From: Sipunculus nudus
Lineage: Eukaryota; Annelida; Sipuncula; Golfingiida; Sipunculidae
Direction: 5' to 3'
Length of the DNA: 64,000 nt
NCBI GenBank assembly: GCA_026874595.1
Contig: CM049315.1
Location: 60,264,889 to 60,328,888, forward strand
The notes beneath the pieces were generated by a model that saw nothing but the letters and a program-made list of their open reading frames with translations, was not told the DNA's origin and did no database searches. This document shows, piece after piece, positions 1 to 9,688 of this stretch (positions are counted from its first letter, which is position 1; every line of letters begins with the position of its first letter). The position numbers and the translations under genes are program-made.

Positions 1-1659
1 TACTTGCATATTATTAATTTCGGTCTGTGTGAGATACTGTTTTCGAGTAAAATTTTAGCTCAGGTTACTAAGAACCGTTCTAAACTTATTTTTAGACCCT
101 GTTTGGATACGGGGCAATAAACAGATATGTAAAATAAATCTTTATTATATAAATTGAATAAATTTTGATGATAAAACGGTGGCTTAAATGGCACACTATT
201 TTGATAGGGTTGTGCCTTTTTGTTTAAGAGGCCATATACTATTTCATGTCATATAACCGGGTGTACTTGCATGGGTAAGTATACAGGCGGTGGCGGAGGC
301 ATGTGCTCTGTGAGTGCTTTCTATAGTTAATTTGGTTGGTCCTAATATGGGCCAAGCCCATCGGCAGATGGGCCAGATCCGCAGACGGGCTCTAACAGTA
401 GAACCTTGAATTTCCGTATCTTGTATTTCCGAAATTTCGTTTTCAGATTCAATTTAAATTGCGGAACCGGAATTTACCTCTATTATCCGAAACGTGTATA
501 AATATGAGGTTTACATAAGGTTATACCCTGTTTTCTCATCCTCATATATCGTACTTGCAGCAAAAAATATTGTTTACATCAAGATAGAGGACGGGGTGAC
601 CTGTGAGAGAGACATACACTCCCTTATTTTGCTACATAACAATCAATTAGATATCAAATACCTTCTTTCGTGCAGGTATTTGACACATTAGAAAACAAGC
701 GAGAAAGTGATTTTGTGCCCTTATAGTCGTTCGAGCAACTTATAAACATAAGAGATATGGTCTAATTATATAAAGAGCGATATTGTCAACTGATAAATCA
801 GAAGTGCGATAGATCTTATTTTTCTAATTTGATATCAAGTTAAATAACATTCAGTAAAAAAATTGCAAATACAACCAAATAATCCGGTCCCAATTTCGAC
901 TTAGTCCATCGTTGGAATAAATTAACCATTACAAAGTCCAGTTTTGCTCAGTTATTAGGGAAGCGACTCAATATCCCGGTTACTGGGTGTTAACATGCCC
1001 CCTCCGCCGGGGCAACATTTGACATGTCTTCCACACGAGCTCTCTGGTTTTCCGTTCAGACAAATTATAAAAAAAAATAATTGTCAGACTTGAGGGACAT
1101 ATTTGTTTCTTAATCTCTACATTATCAGTTATCATCCAACGTTTAAGATTATATAAAGAATACCGGTAAAATAAACCACCTAGAACAAAGCATGTTACAT
1201 TTAAAAAAAAATGTTTGTAGGGCTTTCAAACACTATGTATACGATTATCCTATCATATTCTGATTATCTGGAAAAGGTGTCTGAGAGCAATGTTGATCAC
1301 AGTGTATAATATTAACTATCTGCCCAAACAGGCCAATATTAGTGTGGGCTTTCTGTAAATCACCGTATCTTTTTCAGTCATTCGGGACTTTAAAGAGTTT
1401 AATTCATACATTAATAAATATGTTATTTTCCGTGTAGTAATCTTGCTCAGTCGAAAGCCTGTCAGTGCTTTAATCAATATTTCCGAACATAAATTTAGAG
1501 CTTTTAATCATTGTCATTCTGATTGGCCCACGCGATCTACTGTGATCAATATTCAGTGTATTTATTGCTGGTACAGAATAGGCCAACCAAAGTATTTTGT
1601 CTGCTGGAGAATATATAGCGGTGTTCACTCACAGCGACTACAGTGCCAGGCTAAAGTGC
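1..1659. other. AT-rich non-coding stretch
   Basis: I see no coding exon, RNA gene or clear transposon here. Reading frames are short, lack recognisable motifs and are not bounded by good splice signals. Confidence 0.5.
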
Positions 1660-1885
1660 AAGTACCTGACCACAGCACAGAGCAGTACCAGACCACAGCA
1701 CAGAGCAGTACCAGACCCCAACACAGAGCAGTACCAGACCACAGCACAGAGCAGTACTAGACCACAGCTCAGAGCAGTACCAGACCACAGCACAGAGCAG
1801 TACGAGACCACAGCACAGAGCAGTACCAGACTACTGTGCAGAGCAGTACCAGACCACAGCACAGAGCAGTACCAGACTACAGCGC
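1660..1885. repeat. 23-bp minisatellite, about 10 units
   Basis: Tandem copies of a 23-bp unit (core GACCACAGCACAGAGCAG followed by TACCA) run through this interval with a few substitutions. Because 23 is not a multiple of 3, open frames in both directions read a 23-residue pseudo-peptide repeat over three units. They are a by-product of the array, not evidence of a protein. The last unit passes into CTTGTGTAAGTCTC, which resembles a splice donor, but no exon is recognisable upstream. Confidence 0.9.
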
Positions 1886-2299
1886 CAACCGTGCCAACAT
1901 CTCCCCTTGTGTAAGTCTCAAACTTTCAAATATATATTTTTCTATTTTCATATTTTTAGATATACATATGACGATGATGAATGCGCGGATATCTGTGTCA
2001 GCGAAGCCAGAAAGACAGATAAAGGGCAGGAGGTTCACGTAATTGTCAAATTATTTACAATGTCTAAAAAATGTCTCAGTTTATCTTAAGTGTTTAAAGA
2101 AAAATATACGGTCATAGGAAAAGAGGCTTTGCTTTATTTCATTTCCATCAAGGGAAATAACTTTTACCAAATTTGACATACGAACAATGAGCTTGCTGTA
2201 TTTCAATCACCAACAATTCTCTCCTCTGTATTCTATATATTAACAATCTATTTCGTTAACCTCTCTCTTTCTCTTAGTTACTCTTTAGTTTCTCTCTGG

Positions 2300-2683
2300 G
2301 TGAATCATAGAATCCTTCATGCTGCTCTGGATATATTTGGCTTTGGGGATTCTTTTATCCAAAGGGTTAAAGTTTTACCAAATATATCAGAAAGCTGCAT
2401 TCAAAATAACGGATACTTGTCCGATTACTTCTCTTTGGAAAGTGATATCCGCCACAGCGACCCCCTAGCTCCGTATCTGTTTATTTTATGTATGGAAGCC
2501 AGCAAAATAATTAAAGTTATTCAGGGAATTAAAATTAGAAAACAAGATATAAAGTTAATTATAATATTTGCTGAAGACCTCACTGTTTTTCTCCAGGACC
2601 TATCTTTAGATAAACAATATACATGTATAGGAGTCTTGAGCAATTTTGCTAATTTTTGGACGTCAACTATAAAAATAACTTGA
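2300..2683 (+). pseudogene. Reverse-transcriptase fragment of a LINE, inactivated
   Basis: The 127-residue frame contains the RT signatures NNGYLSDYFSLE (finger/palm) and SDPLAPYLFILCMEA, corresponding to the usual RQGDPLSPYLFILC-type block. The catalytic YADD box appears as FAED, so the first catalytic aspartate is lost. The frame stops just after the palm region, where an intact ORF2 would continue for several hundred residues. It cannot encode an active enzyme. Its family placement (L1-like rather than RTE or CR1) is from motif memory only. Confidence 0.75.
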
Positions 2684-3034
2684 TATAACAGCTTTGATAT
2701 AAAAATGTTAAGATAGAACAGCTACACATTATAATTTGAATATGAAAGTGCCAGGAATCCAGTTTTTGTATAAAATAATAGTATTCCACATCACAGCTTT
2801 CAATCTGCTGTAGAAAATATGAGTAAATTTTTTTGATTGTTTGAGAAGGAAATCCTATGGAAAGATTGTAGAAGCAAAGTCCTTAAACTTGTCAAAACTA
2901 ACTTTTATCTTTCAAACTTTCTCGATCAAAAATCACATATCATAGAAAAGCTTAAATATTTTTTAAATAAGTTCATTTGGAATAATAAAAAAACTTAAGA
3001 TGAAACATTCCACTTCTATATTAGAACTGTAGAT

Positions 3035-3058
3035 GGGGGGGGGGGGGGGGGGGGGGGG
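3035..3058. repeat. 24-base poly-G run
   Basis: An uninterrupted G tract inside the LINE relic, at the site where intact elements encode consecutive glycines. It is a likely G-quadruplex former and is prone to length error in assembly. Confidence 0.9.
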
Positions 3059-3330
3059 CTGACAATATGTGATCAAAGGATGGGGTTGGTAAGGAGGTTG
3101 ATAAGTGATGCAAAAAGGCCAGCTAAGTTTGCTATAACTATATAACAGATAATCATCTACTTGGGGATTGTAGTGCATAGGTTTCAACTCTGCATTGGTT
3201 CCAACACTCCTAACAATGTTGCCAGTTGTTTTAAATAAAAATTGCTTTAAAAACTGGATAACATCGATGAATTCGATAGCATGCACCTTTAGGAGTGTCT
3301 GTCTAATCATAATGGAATGATGTGTATAAA

Positions 3331-4574
3331 ACGGTTACCAAAAATTCAATTTAATATAGTACCTTGAACAATATAACAACAAATCAAAGATCATGAGAGT
3401 GGCTGTTTGAAAACATGGCAACAATGTTATATAAAGGTATAAATGTAACAACGAAAGACCCATATTGTTGAGTATTTCGGTATAAATAAATGAATAATGA
3501 TCTTGCTGTGAATTAGAATTTGTACTAGTGGAAGCTCAATGATACTCCGCGTTGCTCCTGTTGTTACAACTTTAACTGAAATAAGAGCTTTTTTGGTGTG
3601 CATTGTATAACCAACGTTGTTCCTGTTAGTATTTATGTATAGATAACTGAATGTAAAAGTTTCCATAAGTTTGTATGTCCGTTCAATATGCAGTTAATTG
3701 TTCTCTTTCAATATTGGCATGCACACGTGTAGAAAACAAGGTTAAAAAGAATATGCTTTGGAGAAGGTGACATCAAAAAACCTCAATGAAACGAACTGGA
3801 TCCATAAGTAGTCACTTGATATTAAACATTTCCTTAATGTAGGGTCCCTTAGTTACCGCAACACGCGGTGTTTCAGCCAGCGGGAACATGTATTACATTT
3901 TGGAGTAAAATCAGTCAGGGCATCTCCTGATTGACAGGTTTTGTGGCCGAACATGAAAGTGCACCGTTGTGAAATATGGTTTTAAGCTTTAACAATCCGA
4001 CAACGCGGATATCGTTCGCGCCATGTTTATAAGCTCCATTGATCGCGACCTGGTCCACTATTTTAACTCTCCGTTAACTCTAGGGTTTTTAAAGAATATT
4101 CTTAAAAATATATATCCCAAAAATACATGCGGACAAGGGTTCTGGGACGGACTATAGAATTTAAATCGCCTGGTAAACAGAAAGTTGAAGAGGGGTATTT
4201 TGATAAGTTGGTGCCATAGGGATGTCTTGATAAGATATAGTTTCATGTAAGCTATAAAATGTCAATGCTAGTAACACGAAATGCATTTATCAATCAACAA
4301 CGGTTCAGCTGATCACCCACGCCCTTCAAATTTAGCCCGAAACCGATTTCCGCTTGCGCAATTCACTAATACCATTAGGTATCGGACGACTTCTATCGAC
4401 TGGTCAGGTCCATTGGTTGTGGGACGGTCAATGCCACATCTCACCGCTTCGGTGAACTAAGGTCTTTTTCTAGTGACCTTAGCAGTTATTGCGGTCTATC
4501 CCAGAAATTTACTCCAAACTAACGGGATTCATTAAAAGTCATCACCTTCATCTCGCTTCCAGTTTGTAACTATG
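3331..4574. other. Non-coding stretch without recognised features
   Basis: There are only short frames and local AT-rich runs. A short hairpin (CACCGCTTCGGTG) occurs near 4441. I see no gene, RNA or mobile-element end that I can support. Confidence 0.45.
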
Positions 4575-4720
4575 AGGCAATTTCTCCGCTAGCGACCCGG
4601 GTTTGATCCCCGGCAAGGCTTTGAGAGTGGCTTGTAGTATCCCGTCAAAGGCCGGTGGTTTTCTCCGGGTTCTCCGGTTTCTTCCACCTCTAGACACTAC
4701 CGGACGCCACTACCTGAGCC
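4575..4720 (+). mobile_element. tRNA-derived SINE, copy 1
   Basis: A tRNA-like segment with a degenerate pol III B box (GGTTTGATCCC) is followed after about 60 bp by a conserved core, GGTTTTCTCCGGGTTCTCCG. The same B-box plus core arrangement occurs inverted at about 27665-27825. This layout matches eumetazoan SINEs with a deeply conserved central domain (Nin-DC-like, from memory). The A box is poorly preserved, so the 5' end may be truncated. Confidence 0.65.
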
Positions 4721-5346
4721 ATGGAGAGTGGAATATTTATAATAACAATTTGTACAATCCATGTAAAAAATATCAAGTTTAAAGTTTTACATATTAGATC
4801 CGATGGCGATTCAGTGAGAGTTTCAGAAATATAACCTCAGACTACACACATCCCGTAACGAGTGGTATCACGTGTTACAATTACTGCCCAACGGTCTTCA
4901 TGGTTAGCCTGTTTAACAACATGTATGCATGGCTCCCGGTGAGGAGTGTGCTCTCGTACCAGCTTTGGAAATATAATATATGTACCCGCTGCCTGAAACT
5001 ATCGTGATGATTCGTGTGGGGGCAGTGGCTTAGGAACGATAGTCTCTTCAATACACATAAAGCGTAAAATCTGTGCTACACCGCTGGTACATATTAAAAT
5101 GATGATATAATTATAACTAAGTATAAGCATTAAAAGTACATCAGACAATCAAATAGATTCTGAAAAATAAACTAAGATGGTTGAAAATGGCCAGGTTCCA
5201 TATAGTGTCAATGACTAGAGTAGCAGAACCCCGCAAATAGATGGGTTTCTTAATTTGCTTTTAAATTATAATAAATTAGAACAGATTCTCAATGTTTGAG
5301 TCTAGGACCAGCAAAGCTAAATGCCCTGTTTTGTATTAATGACGAT
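4721..5346. other. Non-coding stretch
   Basis: Nothing supportable beyond AT-rich sequence between the SINE and the first MITE. Confidence 0.4.
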
Positions 5347-5350
5347 TTAA

Positions 5351-5830
5351 AGGGGCCTAATCACCTATAATGCATGTTCAAATAACACGAATAATAGCTT
5401 CTTTCCTTTGAAATTAATTTGTAACTGCCAAAACACTGCCCTGAATCCGTTTGCTTACTCTTGTAAATGAGTGTTAAAAAACGGTGGACTGGGCGCGTTC
5501 AAAGGTGTCAACATAAACACAGCGCGTGGAAATGTGCATCGCTGTGCCACAACACCTGCCAATTATGAAATGCCCTGAATTACTTGGCCCCAAAATTGTT
5601 TTACATGTTCACGCTGGCTGCTCACCATCGGACCCTCGGTTACGCGGCCTTGTTATGGTAAACAGACGCGTGAACCGTGTTTACAAACACACTGAGCCAT
5701 AACAAGGTGTCAAACAATGGAGGTATGAGATTGTATGATGGTATGGTTTTGCTGGGAAACTTTTGAATAAAGCAAAACTGAATCGATAGTGTAAAGGAAT
5801 AGGCATAACATTGCTCCTGATTATGTCCCT
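5351..5830. mobile_element. TTAA-flanked MITE, copy 1 (480 bp)
   Basis: The element starts AGGGGCCTAATCACC and ends in CTGATTATGTCCCT, giving imperfect terminal inverted repeats (AGGGGCCTAATCA against AGGGACATAATCA). It is bounded on both sides by TTAA (5347-5350 and 5831-5834), the target duplication typical of piggyBac-type transposition. No transposase is present. A paralogous copy lies at 7603-8100 with the same internal landmarks (CAACATAAACACAGCGCGTG, GGTTTTGCTGGGAAAC). Confidence 0.8.
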
Positions 5831-5834
5831 TTAA

Positions 5835-7598
5835 TAAATGGCACATATATTAAATTTTGGTCACTTGAACGTAATCCTCTGACTGAAACACGGTGACTGA
5901 GAAGTTCTTGAAGATATATTGGAGCAATGTTGTTCATGGCTAAATATCTTTTATTTTACTCTGCTGTGCCGGCAACCAGTGGATAGAGAAGAGTGTTGGG
6001 ATAATATGGTTATCTTTTGATTCTTGCTGCTATGTTCTGAACTCCCTGGAGGCGATCAATTAGAACTGCCGGAAGGCCACATAATAATGAGTTACAATAA
6101 ACTAGTTTAGTGGTAATGAACGAAAGGATAAAACATTCCATTGTGTCACGGTCAATGTATTTCCTAACTTTATTTAATTTGTGGATGTGATATTAGGCAC
6201 AGGAAGGTATTTGTTCATTCCCGTTCGTCTGTTTGTGTGTGTGCTTGTGTGTTTGTGCACAATATAACTCACGCAGACATAAACAGAATCTCGGGAATGG
6301 GCCAATGAGGAGTCGATTAGACTTGATGTGGATCCGACACATGATCCAGATCCAGGAACGTCATCAAGGAATTTTCACAAATGCACAGTCACTTTGGTAC
6401 GAGCGAATCTTTGGATGAGGGACGAATAAGTGAATAACTGAGATTTTCCTTCTTTAGAATGTAGATTACTAGTTTATGATAGAATCGAAAACCAGAAGCA
6501 ATCTACTCTCTCAGTTCATGCAATAGTGCCAGTGACATGTGTGAGATCATATAGGCAGTACCAACCTTTCAAGGGTGGGGAGCAGTCAGTGAATGTGATA
6601 TTATATGATTGAAATCTGTGTCTGAGTTCATATTGATCATAGTGGTTTTGCTCTTTATGTACTGATCATTTAATGGTCTAGGAAGTGCCAGAACAACGAT
6701 TTTTCTACAATACTGTAACTAATATTATTCTAATTATATAAAGACAAATACATCATAAAACCTATTGTCCTCAGTTGACAAGATTTAGTTGCGTTTTTTT
6801 TTTCTTAAGTTCTTTCGTTAAATTTCAAATTATATGGGAGGGAAAGTATACATTTCTTTGATTCCTTAGATTCGGGATGTCAGGTAGGTTGGACATTTTC
6901 TAACCTCGCCGATATTAATGTTTATATGCAAATAGGTCTATATGTATTCATCCAGATCACGAGATTCGGGTCTTTTCCTTGGGGTTTTCCAAAGATTTAT
7001 TTGCAACTTTGCACTGTTTTAAAAGTGTTTTCATTTCCTTTATATCCATGTTCTGATCATATCCTGACTAATGATTACTAAGAACCATTTCACAATAGTT
7101 CATGTGCCGCTATCTTTTGCATACATTAAATCATGGATGTCGCAAGTCAGATATCGGTGGTCAAAATACAGAGACTGAACCATGTATCTTGGACATTCGT
7201 TGTCAAATTTTTAAACCTGAAATTCCCCGTGTAATAGGTCCATCAGCTATTATTGAACAATCGGACAACACACGATCTCAGACCCATGTATTTTCAAAAA
7301 CCCAACTACCTAAGGCATGGTAGAGTAACCTACAAGATGCGACTCTTTTTGTACACTTGATACAGCGTCTATAGAGTGGATGGACCGCGTGTTTATCTCG
7401 ATATTTTGAGAAATTAAAAAAATTCTTAAGTTGGAGTCTGCAGGGATATCTGCTCCAGAATACTTATACTGTGTATACAGTGTCACACTTCATTACCTAT
7501 TTCGAAGTGACCTCTAGCAAGTTTCTAATACTAATGACTGGTTCCACAGTGGATAAGAATCCTTTGAATTCAAAGTATATAACTGTGATATAAATTAC
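5835..7598. other. Non-coding stretch between two MITEs
   Basis: A short GTGTGT-rich patch occurs near 6230. A 73-codon frame at 7102-7323 has no recognisable motif and no flanking splice evidence. I see no gene here. Confidence 0.4.
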
Positions 7599-7602
7599 TT
7601 AA

Positions 7603-8100
7603 AGGGGCCCCATCACCTATAAAGTATGTTGAGTTAACATGAAAAATAGCTTCTTCCCTTTAAAATAAATATGTACCTACCAAAATATTTCCCTTAAACC
7701 GTTTGCTTTCTCCTGTAAAAAAATGTTATAAAAAGTAGACCGGGCGCGATGAAAGGTGTCAACATAAACACAGCGCGTGGGGCCGTGTGCATCGCTGAGC
7801 CAAAACACGTGTCAATAAGTAGATGCCTGGTCTGATTTCGTCCAAAAAAATGTAAAACATGTTTCTGCTGGCTGATACACAGCGTGTTGTCCCTCTTAAT
7901 CGGTCCTCCGGTCACGCAGGCCTGTTATGGTAAACAGACTGTGTTTACCAACACGCAGAGCCATAACATGGTGTTAAACAGCCGGGTGCGAGGAAATGAG
8001 ACCGCGTGCTGGGTTGGTTTTGCTGGGAAACATTTGTGTAAAGCAAAACTGAACTAATAGGGTGAAAGAATAGCCATAATTTAACTCCTGATTATGCCCC
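7603..8100. mobile_element. TTAA-flanked MITE, copy 2 (498 bp)
   Basis: This is the second copy of the element at 5351-5830, in the same orientation. It begins AGGGGCCCCATCACC, ends CTGATTATGCCCC, and is flanked by TTAA at 7599-7602 and 8101-8104. The two copies differ by numerous substitutions and small indels, so they are not recent sisters. The TTAA target and short inverted repeats suggest non-autonomous piggyBac-like elements. Confidence 0.8.
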
Positions 8101-8412
8101 TTAAATCAATGGATTGTTCTTATGTATTACACTATATTACACTGTATATTACTTTACTTATTTTCTCATCATTCACTCATATATATCTTACCAGGCGTCC
8201 CTACTATCATGTTTTAAATCAAGATGAAATATCAATGAGTACAAAAAAAAACACTTTTTCTTATTATTTAATTACAATATATCCAAGCTACGAATTGAAA
8301 ACCTGAATATAACTGACACTAGGAAGACCGGCTCCATTGATCCTTTCGCCTTTATAGAATATTCGATTAATTTACATTTATTTGAAACTTAAATTCTAAG
8401 AAGGTTGAGAAA

Positions 8413-8516
8413 TGTTAAGAAGGCTCATCCTAAAACGTGAGACAGATTGTTCATATACTGCATGGAGGGTGTCGCTGGAGTGCTGACAGTTAGCCGCCCC
8501 TACCCGCATAATCACA
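8413..8516. repeat. Upstream member of a direct repeat flanking the GPCR
   Basis: About 105 bp starting TGTTAAGAAGGCTCATCC and including GACAGTTAGCCGCCCCTACC. It recurs in the same orientation at 12582-12686 with roughly 90% identity. It ends about 80 bp before the GPCR start codon, so it lies in the probable promoter, 5' UTR or first-intron region. Confidence 0.85.
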
Positions 8517-8599
8517 TTGGGTGACGTTAGTGTATCCATCTGATGGAAAAAAAGAGACTATTGATAAACTTTATGTGAAATGTATTTTCAGAGGGAAAA

Positions 8600-9688
8600 A
8601 TGAGTACCGTGAATGAGACCCTTGAGATGACAGAAACCGCCACTGTCAGCAGTACAGTTGCCACTGCCTGGCCTAGTCAATCTTCTGGTGGTTTTACGTC
8701 AGCCTCGACTTTCTACAACCCCACAGCTCAAGCGGATGTGGAGAAGGTCTGGGGTAACATGAGATACGTCCTTAATGCCTACATTATTCCATTTCTGATC
8801 ATCTACGGCCTAATATCGAACACCGTCGTTGTTGTCTTCTTCAACAGGTCAAGTTTAAAGAGGAATTCTCTCAGTGTTTACATCAGCACTCTGGTGGTGG
8901 CTGACATACTCATAGTCAGTTTTGATGGCATTGAGGTTTACATGAGACAAGTTTTTTCCTATCACATTAAGAATGCATCAAGCTTGACCTGTAAGCTGTT
9001 CTTCTTCATAGTGCATACTTGTGGCTTTGCGTCAGCCTGGACGGTGGTGGCCGTGGCCCTTGAACGTGTTTATGTGGTAGTTTTCCCGTTCAGAGCAAAG
9101 ATTGTGACCTCACGCCGGCGGGCCGCCATTGTGACTGCATGTATGGTGACGGTAGTGGTCGCCTTGGAGAGCTACCAGTTCTTTGTAAGGTCGGTGGAGT
9201 CAGATACATGTGTCTGCCCTAAAGCCTACTCGATCGTCTGTCGCTACGTCAACCCCATTAGCATACTTGTCGGCATCAATCTCTTACCAGTTGCGATTCT
9301 GATAACCTCCAACAGCATTCTTATTTATCACTTAGCTAAAGCCCGCCGTCTGCGGTCTAAGATGACGACATCGAATGCCAAAGGTGACCAGAGGTTCTTG
9401 GCTGTAGCCGTGGCCATGTGTACGTCATACGTGTGCCTAATGACGCCTCTTGGTCTCTTCTACCTGGTTTTCTACATAAACGGTTTTCAAAGAGACCCCA
9501 TGCTGACCTTCGTCGAGGATTTGGTTAATACGTTAGCCAACGTCAACTACGTGGGAAACCTGGTTTTCTTTGTCTTGTGTAACAAGCGGCTGAGACAGGA
9601 GATGAAAGTAATGATGATGAAGGCAGTGAGTTGCACTGGAAAGTGTGGACAGTGTAAGAATCAAGAGCAGGACACTTGGAGAATGTGA
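8600..9688 (+). CDS. Rhodopsin-class G protein-coupled receptor, peptide-receptor-like
   Basis: This is a 362-residue seven-transmembrane receptor that would sit in the plasma membrane and signal through G proteins; the ligand cannot be told. The outer N terminus (1-55) is Ser/Thr-rich with an N-glycosylation site at N5. Helices lie near 58-82 (N74 of the GN motif), 92-112 (LVVAD, D102), 132-157, 175-193, 216-243, 266-292 (P283) and 305-327. C131 at the top of helix 3 can pair with a loop-2 cysteine. The DRY motif is ERV (155-157), and NPxxY is NLVFF (320-324), as in several invertebrate FMRFamide/GPR139-like receptors. ATG 8600 was chosen because a splice acceptor (ATTTTCAG) sits 9 bp upstream, implying a 5' UTR intron. 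The last ~17 codons and the stop lie in the first unit of the downstream minisatellite, so the natural tail may have been changed. The class call is firm; the subfamily is not. Confidence 0.9.
   Translation: MSTVNETLEMTETATVSSTVATAWPSQSSGGFTSASTFYNPTAQADVEKVWGNMRYVLNAYIIPFLIIYGLISNTVVVVFFNRSSLKRNSLSVYISTLVVADILIVSFDGIEVYMRQVFSYHIKNASSLTCKLFFFIVHTCGFASAWTVVAVALERVYVVVFPFRAKIVTSRRRAAIVTACMVTVVVALESYQFFVRSVESDTCVCPKAYSIVCRYVNPISILVGINLLPVAILITSNSILIYHLAKARRLRSKMTTSNAKGDQRFLAVAVAMCTSYVCLMTPLGLFYLVFYINGFQRDPMLTFVEDLVNTLANVNYVGNLVFFVLCNKRLRQEMKVMMMKAVSCTGKCGQCKNQEQDTWRM

Larger units (their letters stand above)
2290..3330 (+). mobile_element. Degraded L1-like non-LTR retrotransposon (3' part of ORF2)
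   Basis: Conceptual translation shows an L1/Tx1-type ORF2 relic. A reverse-transcriptase block is at 2300-2683. Further on, in shifted frames, about 2930-2990 reads like the typical post-RT segment LNKFIWNNKK, and a GGL-like stretch at about 3030 has expanded into a 24-G run. Stops and frameshifts separate the blocks. The ends are not visible, so the coordinates are approximate. Confidence 0.7.

Noticed and set aside
1443-1914. Overlapping 105-codon frames on + and a 74-codon frame on -
   Set aside because: All are produced by the 23-bp minisatellite, which is open by chance in several frames.
2963-3310. 115-codon - strand frame with a proline run
   Set aside because: The proline run is the antisense of the 24-G tract, and the frame is antisense to the LINE relic.
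7102-7323. 73-codon + strand frame
   Set aside because: No motif, no Kozak-like context and no flanking exon signals; length is within chance.
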